From: an uncultured Clostridia bacterium
GTDB taxonomy: Bacteria > Bacillota > Clostridia > Christensenellales > Aristaeellaceae
NCBI GenBank assembly: GCA_934663595.1
Contig: CAKUKM010000005.1
Span: 77,925-141,924 of the forward strand
Direction: 5' to 3'
Length of the DNA stretch: 64,000 nt
The notes below the pieces were generated by a model, which saw only the letters and a program-made list of their open reading frames with translations, had not been told where the DNA came from and did no database searches. Shown piece by piece: positions 25,276 to 33,995 of the stretch. The translations under genes and the position numbers were made by a program. Numbering within the stretch: position 1 is the first letter of the stretch; each line of letters begins with the position of its first letter.

Positions 25276-26133
25276 ATGGAGACCTATCATTTTTCCCGCA
25301 GCTTCGAAATGGACGGGCTGCTCGTATCGCCCACGCACGTGCGCGTGGAGCGGCTCGCGCCGGTCATCGCGGCGCACCGCCATTCCAACAGCAGCTACGA
25401 AATCCATTACACGGCGCGCGGCCGCGGGCGCGTCTGCATTGGGGAAACGACCTATGCGGTTTCCCCGGGCACGGCGTATGTGACCGGGCCGAACGTGCTG
25501 CACGCGCAGTTTTCGGACGCCGCCGATCCAGTGATCGAATACTGCCTGTATCTGAATTGCCGCCCGTCGCGGCGCGCGCGGGAAAGCGTGCTCGCGCCGT
25601 TTCAGAAAACGGGCTTCTGGATCGGCGAAAACGCGCAGCGGCTCTGCGAACTGCTGCTCGCGCTGCTGGAGGAACGCCGGAGCGCGCTTCCGGACATGGA
25701 GGAAATGAGCGAATCGCTTCTTCGGCAAATCATCGTGCATTTAAACCGCTGCTATCGCGAGGCCGCCGCGCCGCCGCCGCGAATGGAAGCAGCGCCCGCG
25801 CCCGGCGATGAAAGCCGGTTCTATCCGCTGGTGGAGGACGCGTTTTTCTATCATTATCCCACGCTGCGGCTGGCCGATCTGGCCGCGATGCTGAATCTGA
25901 GCCCGCGGCAGGTGCAGCGCTTCCTGCTCAACCACTATGGCAAGAGCTTTACCCAGAAGCGCGCGGACGCGCAAATGGCCGCCGCCGCGGAGCTGCTGCG
26001 CTCGACAAACCTGAGCATTACGCAAATCGGCGAGCAGACGGGCTTTTCCTCGGTCGAGCACTTTTCCACGGCCTTCCGCCGCTATTATCGCTGCTCCCCC
26101 ACCGCGTTTCGCCGCCAGAACCATGAGAAATAG
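25276..26133 (+). CDS. AraC family transcriptional regulator
   Basis: The 285-residue protein has an N-terminal cupin-like sensor domain (HRHSNSSYEIHYTARGRG, YAVSPGTAYVTGPNVLHAQ) and a C-terminal double helix-turn-helix: LRLADLAAMLNLSPRQVQRFL and ITQIGEQTGFSSVEHFSTAF, followed by RRYYRCSPTAFRR. The start at 25276 follows GGGAGG. It is divergent from the zinc dehydrogenase and probably regulates it together with itself. Confidence 0.92.
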   Translation: METYHFSRSFEMDGLLVSPTHVRVERLAPVIAAHRHSNSSYEIHYTARGRGRVCIGETTYAVSPGTAYVTGPNVLHAQFSDAADPVIEYCLYLNCRPSRRARESVLAPFQKTGFWIGENAQRLCELLLALLEERRSALPDMEEMSESLLRQIIVHLNRCYREAAAPPPRMEAAPAPGDESRFYPLVEDAFFYHYPTLRLADLAAMLNLSPRQVQRFLLNHYGKSFTQKRADAQMAAAAELLRSTNLSITQIGEQTGFSSVEHFSTAFRRYYRCSPTAFRRQNHEK

Positions 26134-26219
26134 ATTCCCAGCCGACGATGTCCAGGTTGCGGAAACGCTTATTACTGCGCATGCCGCAGCATTTCATGCG
26201 CTTCCGAATTCTTCACCGC

Positions 26220-26248
26220 TTGCAGAAACGCGCGTTTTGCGGTACAAT
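26220..26248 (+). promoter_or_regulatory. promoter of the dipeptidase gene
   Basis: TTGCAG (26220-26225) and TACAAT (26243-26248) are separated by 17 bases, 35 bases before the start codon. Confidence 0.55.
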
Positions 26249-26283
26249 ACAATCACAAAAGCCATTTACAAGGAGGAATTCCA

Positions 26284-27198
26284 TTGTTTATTGCGGATGC
26301 ACATTGCGATACCCTGTACCAGCTGACCATTGCAAACCGCGCGCTCGCGGACTGCACGGTCGCGCCGGAGCGCATGCAGCGCGGCGGACTGTGCCTGCAG
26401 ACCTATGCGATGTTCGTCGGCGCGAAGGGCCCGGCGGGCACGCCCTATTCGGACGGCAAAAAAATGCTGGCAAAAAGCGGCGAGCTGGGCGTAGAGATTC
26501 TGCGCGGCCCGCTTCCCGACGCGTTTCCGAACCGGCCGACGGGCGTATTGAGCGTCGAGGGCGGCGAGCTGTTCGTGGGCGATTTGAACAAGCTGGCGGA
26601 ATTTGACGACGACAGCCGTCTGCGCGCGGTGGCGCTGACGTGGAACTGGGAAAACGAAATCGGCTATCCCGGAAGCAGCGGCTCGGAAAAGGGCCTCAAG
26701 CCGTTCGGCCGGGAGCTGATCGCCGAAATGGATCGCCGCGGCATACTGACCGACGTATCGCATTTAAACGACGCGGGCTTCTGGGACGTGGTCAAGCTGT
26801 CCGCGCTGCCGCCGATCGCGACGCACTCGAATCTGCGCTGGCTGTGCGATGTGAGCCGCAATTTAACGCGCGAAATGGCGCAGGCGATCATCGATCGCGG
26901 CGGCTTCATCGGCATGAATTTCTATGCCTCCTTCCTGGTCAAGGAGGGAAATGCGGCGATCGACGACGTGGTGCGCCATATCGACGCGCTGATGGAGATG
27001 GGCGGCGAGGACGTGGTCGGCTTCGGCTCGGACTTCGACGGCATTTCCGCATGGCCGGAGGGACTCGGCAATCCGGCGGACTTCCCGAATCTGATCGACG
27101 TGCTGCGTCGGCACGGCTATACGGAGGCGCAGATCGAAAAAATCGCCTGGAAAAACTATTGGCGCGTGCTGAAGCAGGCGGAAAAGCAAAGGGCATAA
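26284..27198 (+). CDS. M19 family membrane-dipeptidase-like peptidase
   Basis: The 304-residue protein begins MFIADAHCDTLYQL, with the HxD metal ligands, and continues with VLSVEGGE (bridging Glu), RAVALTWNWENEIG, GILTDVSHLND, PPIATHSNLR and VVGFGSDFDGI, all M19 landmarks. These zinc enzymes cleave dipeptides, often with D-residues. No signal peptide is seen, so it is probably cytoplasmic. The start codon is TTG at 26284, supported by SD AAGGAGG eight bases upstream and by the family N-terminus. Confidence 0.92.
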   Translation: MFIADAHCDTLYQLTIANRALADCTVAPERMQRGGLCLQTYAMFVGAKGPAGTPYSDGKKMLAKSGELGVEILRGPLPDAFPNRPTGVLSVEGGELFVGDLNKLAEFDDDSRLRAVALTWNWENEIGYPGSSGSEKGLKPFGRELIAEMDRRGILTDVSHLNDAGFWDVVKLSALPPIATHSNLRWLCDVSRNLTREMAQAIIDRGGFIGMNFYASFLVKEGNAAIDDVVRHIDALMEMGGEDVVGFGSDFDGISAWPEGLGNPADFPNLIDVLRRHGYTEAQIEKIAWKNYWRVLKQAEKQRA

Positions 27199-27206
27199 CG
27201 AAAACG

Positions 27207-27245
27207 CAGTCTCCTGCTGCAAAACGGCGGCAGGAGGCTGTTTCT
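27207..27245 (+). terminator. terminator after the dipeptidase gene
   Basis: CAGTCTCCTGCTGC pairs with GCGGCAGGAGGCTG (two mismatched or wobble positions) and is followed by TTTCT. Confidence 0.65.
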
Positions 27246-27264
27246 ATCGCAAAAACGCGCGCAT

Positions 27265-27292
27265 TTGCTTTTTCTGGAAAACGTGTTATAAT
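27265..27292 (+). promoter_or_regulatory. promoter of the TVP38-GH25 gene pair
   Basis: TTGCTT (27265-27270) and TATAAT (27287-27292) are 16 bases apart, upstream of the membrane protein gene. Confidence 0.5.
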
Positions 27293-27347
27293 GGTCAAAC
27301 AGGCCGCATGAGGGGCTTGAAACGCGAGAATTTACGAGGTCGGTGAA

Positions 27348-28046
27348 ATGCTGAAAACGAACGAATCCCGTCGCACGGCGATGGGCGCGGCGATTGTGGC
27401 CGCGCTGGTAATTGCTTCCGTAATTCTGTATCTGCGGCTCGGAAAGCCGATGATCGCTCTGGTGCGCGATCCGGCGCGGCTGCGCGCGTGGGTGGACGGC
27501 CTCGGCTGGAAGAGCCGCATCGTCTATGGCGCAATGGTGTGCTTTCAGGTCGTGGTCGCCATCATTCCGGGCGAGCCGCTGGAGCTGGCGGCGGGCTATG
27601 CGTTCGGCGCGCTCGAGGGCACGCTGATCTGTCTGGCGGGCATTTTCGCCGGCAGCATGATCGTATTTCTGCTGGTGCGCCGGTTCGGAATCAAGCTGGT
27701 GCGGCTGTTTTTTTCGGAGGAAAAGATCCAGTCGATGCGGTTTCTGAAAAACCCCAGGCGGCTGTTTATCGTAACGGCGGTGCTGATGCTGGTTCCGGGC
27801 ACGCCGAAGGATTTGCTGACATACTGCGCGGGGCTGACGCCGCTGCCGGTGACCACGTGGATGCTGATCGCGTCGGTGGGACGCATTCCGTCGGTCATTA
27901 CGTCCACGCTGGGCGGACACGCGCTGAGCGAGGGCAATTACGGCTTCGCGGCGATCGTATTCGGCGCAACCGCGCTGCTCTGCGGCGGCGGACTCTGGCT
28001 ATACGGAAGGATGCAGCAGAAAAATGCGAATGAAAAGGGCGATTAA
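27348..28046 (+). CDS. TVP38/TMEM64 (VTT domain) membrane protein
   Basis: The 232-residue integral membrane protein has five to six hydrophobic segments and the VTT/DedA-like motif VVVAIIPGEPLELAAGYAFG, then GIFAGSMIVFLLVRRFG, and LMLVPGTPKDLLTYCAGLTP, the second re-entrant motif. Family members are lipid scramblases or transporters in many bacteria. It overlaps the following lysozyme gene by 23 bases, so the two are translated together. Confidence 0.88.
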   Translation: MLKTNESRRTAMGAAIVAALVIASVILYLRLGKPMIALVRDPARLRAWVDGLGWKSRIVYGAMVCFQVVVAIIPGEPLELAAGYAFGALEGTLICLAGIFAGSMIVFLLVRRFGIKLVRLFFSEEKIQSMRFLKNPRRLFIVTAVLMLVPGTPKDLLTYCAGLTPLPVTTWMLIASVGRIPSVITSTLGGHALSEGNYGFAAIVFGATALLCGGGLWLYGRMQQKNANEKGD

Positions 28047-28728
28047 ATGGATCGCGCTGGCGCTGGCACTCGTTTGCTGCGCGGCGTTCTTTGCAAACGG
28101 CTATCTCGCCGGACGCTATTCGGTGCGCGGCGCGGATTTATCGCATTATCAGGGCGACGTGGACTTCGCCGCGCTGGAAGCGCAGGGGCTTTCGTTCGTA
28201 TTCATCAAGGCCACGGAGGGCAGCGCGCACACGGACGAGCGCTTCGAGGAAAACCTGGAAAAGGTGCAGAAAACTAGCCTGCGCTATGGCTTTTACCACT
28301 TTTTCAGCTTTGATTCGCCCGGCAAAACACAGGCGGAGAATTTCATTGCGCGCGTTCCGCAGCTGGACGGCATGCTGCCGCCGGTGATCGACGTGGAGTA
28401 TTACGGCGATTACTTCCGCAATCCGCCCGACGCGGCGCGGGTGCGGCCCGAGCTCGAGGCCATGATCGATGCGCTGACCGCGCATTACGGCGTAAAGCCG
28501 ATTCTGTATTCCACGCTGCGGGCGTACGGACGATATCTGAAGGGCGCGTTTGAGGATTGCGATCTCTGGATTCGCAGCGTGTATTTTCCGCCGGTGGGCG
28601 TGAAATGGACGTTCTGGCAATACACCGATCGCGCGCGGCTGAACGGCTATTCCGGCGAGGAATCGCGCATCGATCTGAACGTATTCTCCGGAAACGCGGA
28701 GATGTTTTCACAATACGGGCTGAAATAG
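28024..28728 (+). CDS. GH25 lysozyme-like muramidase, membrane anchored
   Basis: The 234-residue protein has an N-terminal membrane segment (WIALALALVCCAAFFANGYLAG) and a GH25 domain: RGADLSHYQGDVDF (catalytic Asp), FVFIKATEGS, YGFYHFFSF, PPVIDVEYYGD (catalytic DxE pair) and WTFWQYTDRARLNGYSG with C-terminal IDLNVF. It cleaves peptidoglycan between MurNAc and GlcNAc outside the membrane. It has no repeats or cell-wall-binding domain, so it is likely an autolysin-type enzyme and not a phage lysin. It overlaps the TVP38 gene. Confidence 0.92.
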   Translation: MRMKRAIKWIALALALVCCAAFFANGYLAGRYSVRGADLSHYQGDVDFAALEAQGLSFVFIKATEGSAHTDERFEENLEKVQKTSLRYGFYHFFSFDSPGKTQAENFIARVPQLDGMLPPVIDVEYYGDYFRNPPDAARVRPELEAMIDALTAHYGVKPILYSTLRAYGRYLKGAFEDCDLWIRSVYFPPVGVKWTFWQYTDRARLNGYSGEESRIDLNVFSGNAEMFSQYGLK

Positions 28729-28758
28729 CGGATTATTGGATTTGCGGAGGGAAATGCA

Positions 28759-29202
28759 ATGGATTGCTGGCACACGATTGAAACGCAAAAGGACATTGAT
28801 TTGTTAAAGACCACCTATGGCGATTTTCACGACGCTTGTCTCGTATCGCTCAACTTTAAGAGTGGAGCTTTCGTAGACGACGAACTGACAATGGATCTTG
28901 GAACGGCGGAGGAAAGAGTATTATCCGCGGTATTTCAGTGCCAGTGGGAGCCGAAGACTATTGAATTGCAGTTTTCAGGCTTGCGGCAAACGCATCTGAT
29001 TGGCTGGCAGGCGAACTATTCGTGCGATATTACAGACGCTTATTTAGCATTCCACAACGATCTGCTGCCGGGAAAACCCGAAAGAGTAATCGTGTGGGCC
29101 GATACGGGTCTGTTTAACGTTCACAAAATCGACAATTCCATTCACGAACCGGCGGTAACCTACATCGTGGCAAACGCCTTAAGATGGCGCATCGCAGATT
29201 GA
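28759..29202 (+). CDS. hypothetical protein, less G/C-rich than neighbours
   Basis: The 147-residue soluble protein begins MDCWHTIETQKDIDLLKTTY and includes GDFHDACLVSLNFKSG and LQFSGLRQTHLIGW. I recall similar small proteins in Clostridia without a known function, some near toxin-immunity genes; this recollection is weak evidence. SD GGAGGG precedes the ATG. Codon use is more A/T-rich than that of flanking genes, which fits recent transfer. No conserved catalytic motif is evident. Confidence 0.65.
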   Translation: MDCWHTIETQKDIDLLKTTYGDFHDACLVSLNFKSGAFVDDELTMDLGTAEERVLSAVFQCQWEPKTIELQFSGLRQTHLIGWQANYSCDITDAYLAFHNDLLPGKPERVIVWADTGLFNVHKIDNSIHEPAVTYIVANALRWRIAD

Positions 29203-29309
29203 TGAGCGTCCTCTTAACCTCCTTCCGACTCCAAAACAAACCGCATTCTTTTCCATTTGCGCCTCCGGGTTTTAATGATCGAGTGCTAATATAAAGGAGC
29301 AATCTACTA

Positions 29310-30362
29310 TTGGGGGCGCATGAAGTGAAAAAGGTACTGAAGATTCTTCCCGGAATGGCGCTGGCGCTGGTAATCGCGGCGGCGGCGAAGGGACTGGAGG
29401 CGCTGGAGGGCAAGGCCGGACTGCATGTAATCGGCGCATCGGTGATCGCGCTGTTTATCGGCATGGCGGTCAACGCCTTTTACAAGCCCAATGCAACCAC
29501 GCTTCCGGGCGTTAAATTCACCTCGAAAAAGATCCTGAAATTCGCCATCATTCTCCTGGGCGCAAGCCTGAACATCACGACGGTGCTGACCGTGGGCAAA
29601 TTCTCGCTGACGGTCATGGTATTTACGCTGGCGACGTGCTTCGGTCTGGGCGCGGTGATCGGCAAGGCGCTGGGCCTGAACTGGAAGACGGCCAGCCTGA
29701 TCAACGCCGGCACCGGCATTTGCGGCGGTTCGGCCATTGCGGCAATCGCGCCGGTGATTGAGGCGGACGATATGGATATCGCCTACGGCCTTTCGGCCAC
29801 GTTCCTGTTCGATATGGCGATGATCGTGCTGTTTCCGATTCTCGGCCGCGCGCTGGAACTTTCGGACGCGGCGTTCGGCCTGTGGGCGGGCACGGCGGTC
29901 AACGACACCTCGAGCGTGGTGGCGACGGGCTATGCGTTCAGCGAGGCGGCCGGCGATTTCGCCACGATGGTCAAGCTCACGCGCACGCTGGCGATCATTC
30001 CGGCGGTGCTGGCGTTTTCGCTGGTCAATCTGCGCGTGAAGAGAAAGCAGCAGGCGGACGCGGCGGGCAAAAAGGTCAACCTCGCAAAGATTTTCCCGTG
30101 GTTCATTCTGGGCTTCCTCGCGATGTCGGGGCTCACGAGTCTTTCGCTGATTCCGGCGGGCTTCGCGGCATTTCTGAAGAGCGCGAGCAAATTCCTGATG
30201 GTCGCGGCGCTGGCGGCGATCGGCCTGAACACGGATTTCAAAAAGCTCTGCCGCTCCGGCGCAAAGCCGATGCTGCACGGCTTCATCATTTCGCTGCTGG
30301 TGGTGCTGGTCGCCATCGCGGTCGAATACGCCATCGGCGTGGCCCCGACAGGAACGCTGTAA
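29310..30362 (+). CDS. YeiH/UPF0324 family membrane transporter
   Basis: The 350-residue protein has about ten hydrophobic segments and the conserved motifs LLGASLNITTVLTVG, INAGTGICGGSAIAAIAPVI, GLWAGTAVNDTSSVVATGYA and IGLNTDFKKL, diagnostic of the UPF0324/YeiH family. Relatives have been linked to sulfonate or sulfur compound export, but the substrate here is unknown. The start is TTG at 29310 after AGGAG, or possibly GTG at 29325. A strong terminator follows. Confidence 0.88.
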   Translation: MGAHEVKKVLKILPGMALALVIAAAAKGLEALEGKAGLHVIGASVIALFIGMAVNAFYKPNATTLPGVKFTSKKILKFAIILLGASLNITTVLTVGKFSLTVMVFTLATCFGLGAVIGKALGLNWKTASLINAGTGICGGSAIAAIAPVIEADDMDIAYGLSATFLFDMAMIVLFPILGRALELSDAAFGLWAGTAVNDTSSVVATGYAFSEAAGDFATMVKLTRTLAIIPAVLAFSLVNLRVKRKQQADAAGKKVNLAKIFPWFILGFLAMSGLTSLSLIPAGFAAFLKSASKFLMVAALAAIGLNTDFKKLCRSGAKPMLHGFIISLLVVLVAIAVEYAIGVAPTGTL

Positions 30363-30370
30363 CCCCTCTT

Positions 30371-30395
30371 CCCCGCTCCGCGCGGGGATTTTTTC
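30371..30395 (+). terminator. terminator after yeiH-like gene
   Basis: CCCCGC/GCGGGG stem with a 5-base loop followed by ATTTTTTC. Confidence 0.85.
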
Positions 30396-30439
30396 TATGA
30401 AAAAGCAGCCCATGCGGGCTGCAAACGGGATTTCCTCAC

Positions 30440-30473
30440 AAAAACGCGGCGGAGGGGCTTATTCCTCCGCCGC
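30440..30473 (-). terminator. terminator after pgi
   Basis: On the minus strand GCGGCGGAGG pairs with CCTCCGCCGC (10 bp, 8-base loop), followed by GTTTTTG, 10 bases after the pgi stop. Confidence 0.85.
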
Positions 30474-30482
30474 ATTTGCGCA

Positions 30483-31889
30483 TTACAGAATGTATTCCTC
30501 CGTGCGCGCAGGACGATTTTTCATTTCCTCGCGCTTGGCGGTGTGCACCTCGGAATCATAGCCCATGACCGCATAGGCCGCGACCTTCGATTCCTCAACG
30601 CCGGGCTGGTTGAACGTATTGATATTCAGCATCGCGCCGGCATAGGCCGTGACCAGCTCGAAGAAGTACAGCAGCTGGCCGATCGTATACGCGCTCACCT
30701 CGGGCAGCTCGATCACCTGGCACATGCGCTCCGCCTTGTACAGCGCGTATTCCGTGCCCTGGCGCTCCGCCTCGATCAGCTGGTTGTGGCTCTTGCCGCC
30801 CAGGAACGCGATCGTGGGGATATCGTCGCAGCCGTGCGGGATGTTGGTCGTCGCGCGGAAATCGTTCACCTTCAGGAACGTGATCACCTTGTCGAACGGG
30901 CCCTCGGTGTACAGCTGCAGCTGCGAATGCTGGTCGGTTACGCCCAGCGTCTTGATCGGGGTCTGGCCGACATGGCAGGGCTTGCCGTCGAGCGTCACAT
31001 TCTTGCCGAGCGATTCCGCCCACAGCTGCGCATACCAGTCCGCCATCAGCTTCAGGCTGTCGGCATACGGCATCATCACGGACATGTTCGCGCCCTTGTC
31101 AAACGCCAGCATCATCAGGCCCGCGTCCAGCAGCGCGGGATTCTGGAATACGTCGTCGGTCTTGCAGCGCTCGTCCATGTCGCGCGCGCCGGTCAGCATC
31201 GCGCGGATATCGATATTGCAAACCGCCGCCGCGATCAGGCCCACCGGGCACAGCTCGGAGAAGCGTCCGCCCACGCCGTCCGGAATGTAGAAGGTCTTGA
31301 AGCCCTCGCGCTTCGCGATCTTGATCAGGAAGCCCTTGGTTTCGGAGGTGGTGATCAGGATGTGCTTCTTCCAATCGTCGCCGCACGCCGCCTTCAGCGC
31401 GTCGGTCACGATCAGGTACTGGCTCATCGTCTCGGCCGTGCCGCCGGACTTGGTGATGACGTTGAAGCACGTCTTCTTCAGGTCGATCACGTCCATCAGC
31501 GCCGCCATGCGCTCCGGATCGATGTTGTCTTCGATATAAAGGCGCGGGCCGTTGCGCTTTTCGGCGGGCAGCTCGTTGTAATGCAGATGGTTCAGCGCCG
31601 CCTGCACCGCCGCCGGGCCGAGCGCGCTGCCGCCGATGCCGAGCACGACGAACGCCTCGAACTCGCCGCGGATCTCCGCAGCGGTCTTTTCGATTTCGGC
31701 AACGATCTTGTCCTGATTATAGGGCAGATCCATCCAGCCCTGCATATCCTTGCCGCGGCCGGCCTCGACCGCCGCGTGCGCCTGCTTCATTGCGGGAATT
31801 TTCGCGTCCAGCTCGGCGCGGGAAATGCCGCGCGGGCCCACATATTCAGTCATCATCGGATTGACATCCAGACGAATTTGATTCTTCAT
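30483..31889 (-). CDS. pgi: glucose-6-phosphate isomerase
   Basis: Pgi interconverts glucose-6-P and fructose-6-P in glycolysis. The 468-residue protein has FVVLGIGGSALGPAAVQAAL, FNVITKSGGTAETMSQYLI, the phosphate-binding SGGTAET, GVGGRFSELCPVGLIAAA, and a C-terminal NINTFNQPGVEESK region with the catalytic Lys. It is the short bacterial form. ATG at 31889 is preferred over 31904 because GGAGG is 8 bases before it. Confidence 0.96.
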   Translation of the reverse strand: MKNQIRLDVNPMMTEYVGPRGISRAELDAKIPAMKQAHAAVEAGRGKDMQGWMDLPYNQDKIVAEIEKTAAEIRGEFEAFVVLGIGGSALGPAAVQAALNHLHYNELPAEKRNGPRLYIEDNIDPERMAALMDVIDLKKTCFNVITKSGGTAETMSQYLIVTDALKAACGDDWKKHILITTSETKGFLIKIAKREGFKTFYIPDGVGGRFSELCPVGLIAAAVCNIDIRAMLTGARDMDERCKTDDVFQNPALLDAGLMMLAFDKGANMSVMMPYADSLKLMADWYAQLWAESLGKNVTLDGKPCHVGQTPIKTLGVTDQHSQLQLYTEGPFDKVITFLKVNDFRATTNIPHGCDDIPTIAFLGGKSHNQLIEAERQGTEYALYKAERMCQVIELPEVSAYTIGQLLYFFELVTAYAGAMLNINTFNQPGVEESKVAAYAVMGYDSEVHTAKREEMKNRPARTEEYIL

Positions 31890-31921
31890 GCCATATTCCT
31901 CCATTCTATTGATCGTTTCCT

Positions 31922-31950
31922 ATTATATTCCAAACCGCGCCCCGTGTCAA
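31922..31950 (-). promoter_or_regulatory. consensus promoter of pgi
   Basis: On the minus strand TTGACA (31945-31950) and TATAAT (31922-31927) with a 17-base spacer: a perfect match to the sigma-A consensus. Confidence 0.85.
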
Positions 31951-32051
31951 TCACAAAACGGCTTTCGCGCTTTTTCCATACATTGCATTTGCTTTTGTCC
32001 CTTCATTTATCGCATAATGATTCTACAAAGGCATGCAGGGAGGAATCATTC

Positions 32052-32885
32052 ATGCGCAAAATTCGTCGGGCGCTGTTCGTTCTGGCGCTTTGCGCGTGCT
32101 GCGCCTTCCCCGCATTTTGGCGCGACCGGCTTCTGCTGCCCGCCGCAAACGCGATTTCGCAGCTGACGGGGCGATTCCCGATTCCGTTTTACGCGCTTCT
32201 GGCCGCCGCCTGCCTCCTTGGAATGCGCAGGCCGCGGCGCGTCGCCTGCGCGCTGACGGCCTCGCTTCTGCTGATGTGGTTTCCCGCGTATTTCGTCCCG
32301 CGCGCGCCGATTGCCGCCGCCGGCGAAGCGGAGGTGCGCGCACTGTGCGAAAATCTGATCGACGCGCTGAATCGCTCGCAGCTCGAATTCACGGATTCGG
32401 CCATTCCGCAGGCGATCGCCGCCGTTCAGGCCGATTCCGGCTGCGAATTGCCCGAATACGCCGTAAAATTCGGCCCGGCGCGTCTTCTGAACGCGCTCGG
32501 ACTCGCGGGCATATACGTTCCGTGGACGGCGGAGGCGCTGATCAACCCGAATCTGAACGCGGCGGCGCTGCCGTTTACCGCTGTGCACGAGCTGACGCAT
32601 CGCCTGGGAATTGCCGACGAGACGCAGGCAAACCTCGCGGCATGGAAAATCAGCCTCCGGGCGGGCGGCGAGCTGGCGGATTCGGCGCGGCTGTGGGCGC
32701 TGCGCTACGCAATGGCGCGCGAACGCGAGGCCGATTCCGGCAAATGGGCCGCGCTGATTCACCGAATGAACGCCTCCACGCGCGAGCGCTTTTACCAGAT
32801 GGGCGGGGGCGGCGCGCTCTCCGGCAGCGAGTCTTACGCGCGCCTGATCGATTTTCTCGCGGTCGACGCATCGCTCCTGTCCTGA
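32052..32885 (+). CDS. membrane metallopeptidase-like protein (DUF3810-like)
   Basis: The 277-residue protein has two or three N-terminal membrane segments (about residues 5-85) and a soluble domain with VHELTHRLGIADETQANLAA, a HExxH zinc motif followed by a downstream acidic residue. This arrangement matches DUF3810, a family of predicted zinc metallopeptidases of unknown substrate. SD GGGAGG precedes the ATG. It stands alone between pgi and the esterase gene. Confidence 0.8.
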   Translation: MRKIRRALFVLALCACCAFPAFWRDRLLLPAANAISQLTGRFPIPFYALLAAACLLGMRRPRRVACALTASLLLMWFPAYFVPRAPIAAAGEAEVRALCENLIDALNRSQLEFTDSAIPQAIAAVQADSGCELPEYAVKFGPARLLNALGLAGIYVPWTAEALINPNLNAAALPFTAVHELTHRLGIADETQANLAAWKISLRAGGELADSARLWALRYAMAREREADSGKWAALIHRMNASTRERFYQMGGGGALSGSESYARLIDFLAVDASLLS

Positions 32886-32910
32886 GAAGCGCCCGCCGAT
32901 TTTCCCGCGC

Positions 32911-32939
32911 TTGACACATTGCTTCTTTTATTTTAAAAT
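32911..32939 (+). promoter_or_regulatory. promoter of the SGNH esterase gene
   Basis: TTGACA (32911-32916) and TAAAAT (32934-32939) separated by 17 bases, 31 bases before the ATG. Confidence 0.75.
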
Positions 32940-32969
32940 GAATCCAGCAATCTGTCGGGAGGGCTTTGC

Positions 32970-33944
32970 ATGCATTCGATCGCCGATATTTTTCATCATG
33001 TCGCCTGGGTGCGCGAGGAGGACGGCTTTTTCGAGCCGCTGCGCTTTTCGGCCGAGCGCATCGCCGATTACGAAATCAATCGCCCCTACGCGCCCTATTC
33101 CAAATGCACGGCCGGCGTAACGCTGGAATTTGAAACCGACGCGGAGACGATCGCCTTTGATTACGAGCTGCGCTCCTTTTCGGCCGGCCAGACAACGGAC
33201 GGCTATTCCACCAGCGACGTGTTCGACGTATACGAAAACGGCGACTACGCGCTTACCGTAAATCCCGCGATTCACAAAGGGCGCTTCCGCTATCAAAGAC
33301 AGAGCGCCGGGCGCACGCGCTTTTGCATTTACGCGCCGGTGGGCGCGGCGGTGCGGTTTTCGCGCTTTGCAATCGGCGATTTCGCCCCCGTTCCCGCGCC
33401 CGAAAAGAAGCTGCTGATCGCGGGCGATTCCATTTCGCAGGGGCTGTTCGGCATGCATCCGTCCCTTTCCGCCGCCGCGCGGCTCGGGCGCGAATTGAAT
33501 ATGGATTATCTGAATCTGTCGATCGGCGGCGATTGCTATCGTCCGGATCTGATTCCCGCTTCCCTGCCCTGGCGGCCCGACGCGATCATCGTCGAGCTGG
33601 GCACCAATGATTTCTGCTTCATTCGCGATTTCGGCTGCATTGAGCAAAACGTGCGCGGCTTTTTCCGCACGCTTCAGGCGCGCTTTTCGGGCGTTCCCTG
33701 CATCGTCGTATCGCCGTTCTGGATGACCGATTGGGACGAGCTTTCCGACGGCCGTCCCGCCTATACCGCGCGGCTCTGCGCGCTTTTGAGCGACCTCGCC
33801 CGCGCAAACGGCCTGCATTTTCTGGACGGCTTTTCCCTGATTCCGCACCAGTACCGCAATTTCAGCGATACCACGCATCCCTCGGACGACGGCTTTGCCG
33901 CCATGGCCGAAGGTCTTGCCGCTGCGCTGAAGCCGCTCGTTTAA
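32970..33944 (+). CDS. SGNH-type carbohydrate esterase with N-terminal sandwich domain
   Basis: The 324-residue protein has a beta-rich N-terminal domain (to about residue 140) and an SGNH hydrolase domain: LLIAGDSISQG (nucleophile Ser), LSIGGDC, VELGTNDF and THPSDDGF (catalytic Asp-His). The two-part layout resembles acetyl-xylan or acetyl-sugar esterases. No signal peptide is present, so it probably acts on imported oligosaccharides, consistent with the nearby GH51 gene. Confidence 0.88.
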   Translation: MHSIADIFHHVAWVREEDGFFEPLRFSAERIADYEINRPYAPYSKCTAGVTLEFETDAETIAFDYELRSFSAGQTTDGYSTSDVFDVYENGDYALTVNPAIHKGRFRYQRQSAGRTRFCIYAPVGAAVRFSRFAIGDFAPVPAPEKKLLIAGDSISQGLFGMHPSLSAAARLGRELNMDYLNLSIGGDCYRPDLIPASLPWRPDAIIVELGTNDFCFIRDFGCIEQNVRGFFRTLQARFSGVPCIVVSPFWMTDWDELSDGRPAYTARLCALLSDLARANGLHFLDGFSLIPHQYRNFSDTTHPSDDGFAAMAEGLAAALKPLV

Positions 33945-33952
33945 TGCATCAA

Positions 33953-33992
33953 AAAACGACCGCCGATCCTTCTTTCGATCGGCGGTCGTTTT
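33953..33992. terminator. bidirectional terminator
   Basis: A 16-bp perfect stem AAAACGACCGCCGATC/GATCGGCGGTCGTTTT with an 8-base loop stands between the convergent esterase and secreted protein genes, with A and T runs on both sides. Confidence 0.9.
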
Positions 33993-33995
33993 GTC

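Noticed and set aside
28024..28728. GH25 gene as part of a prophage lysis module
   Set aside because: It has an N-terminal membrane anchor, overlaps a TVP38 gene, and no holin or structural phage gene is near.
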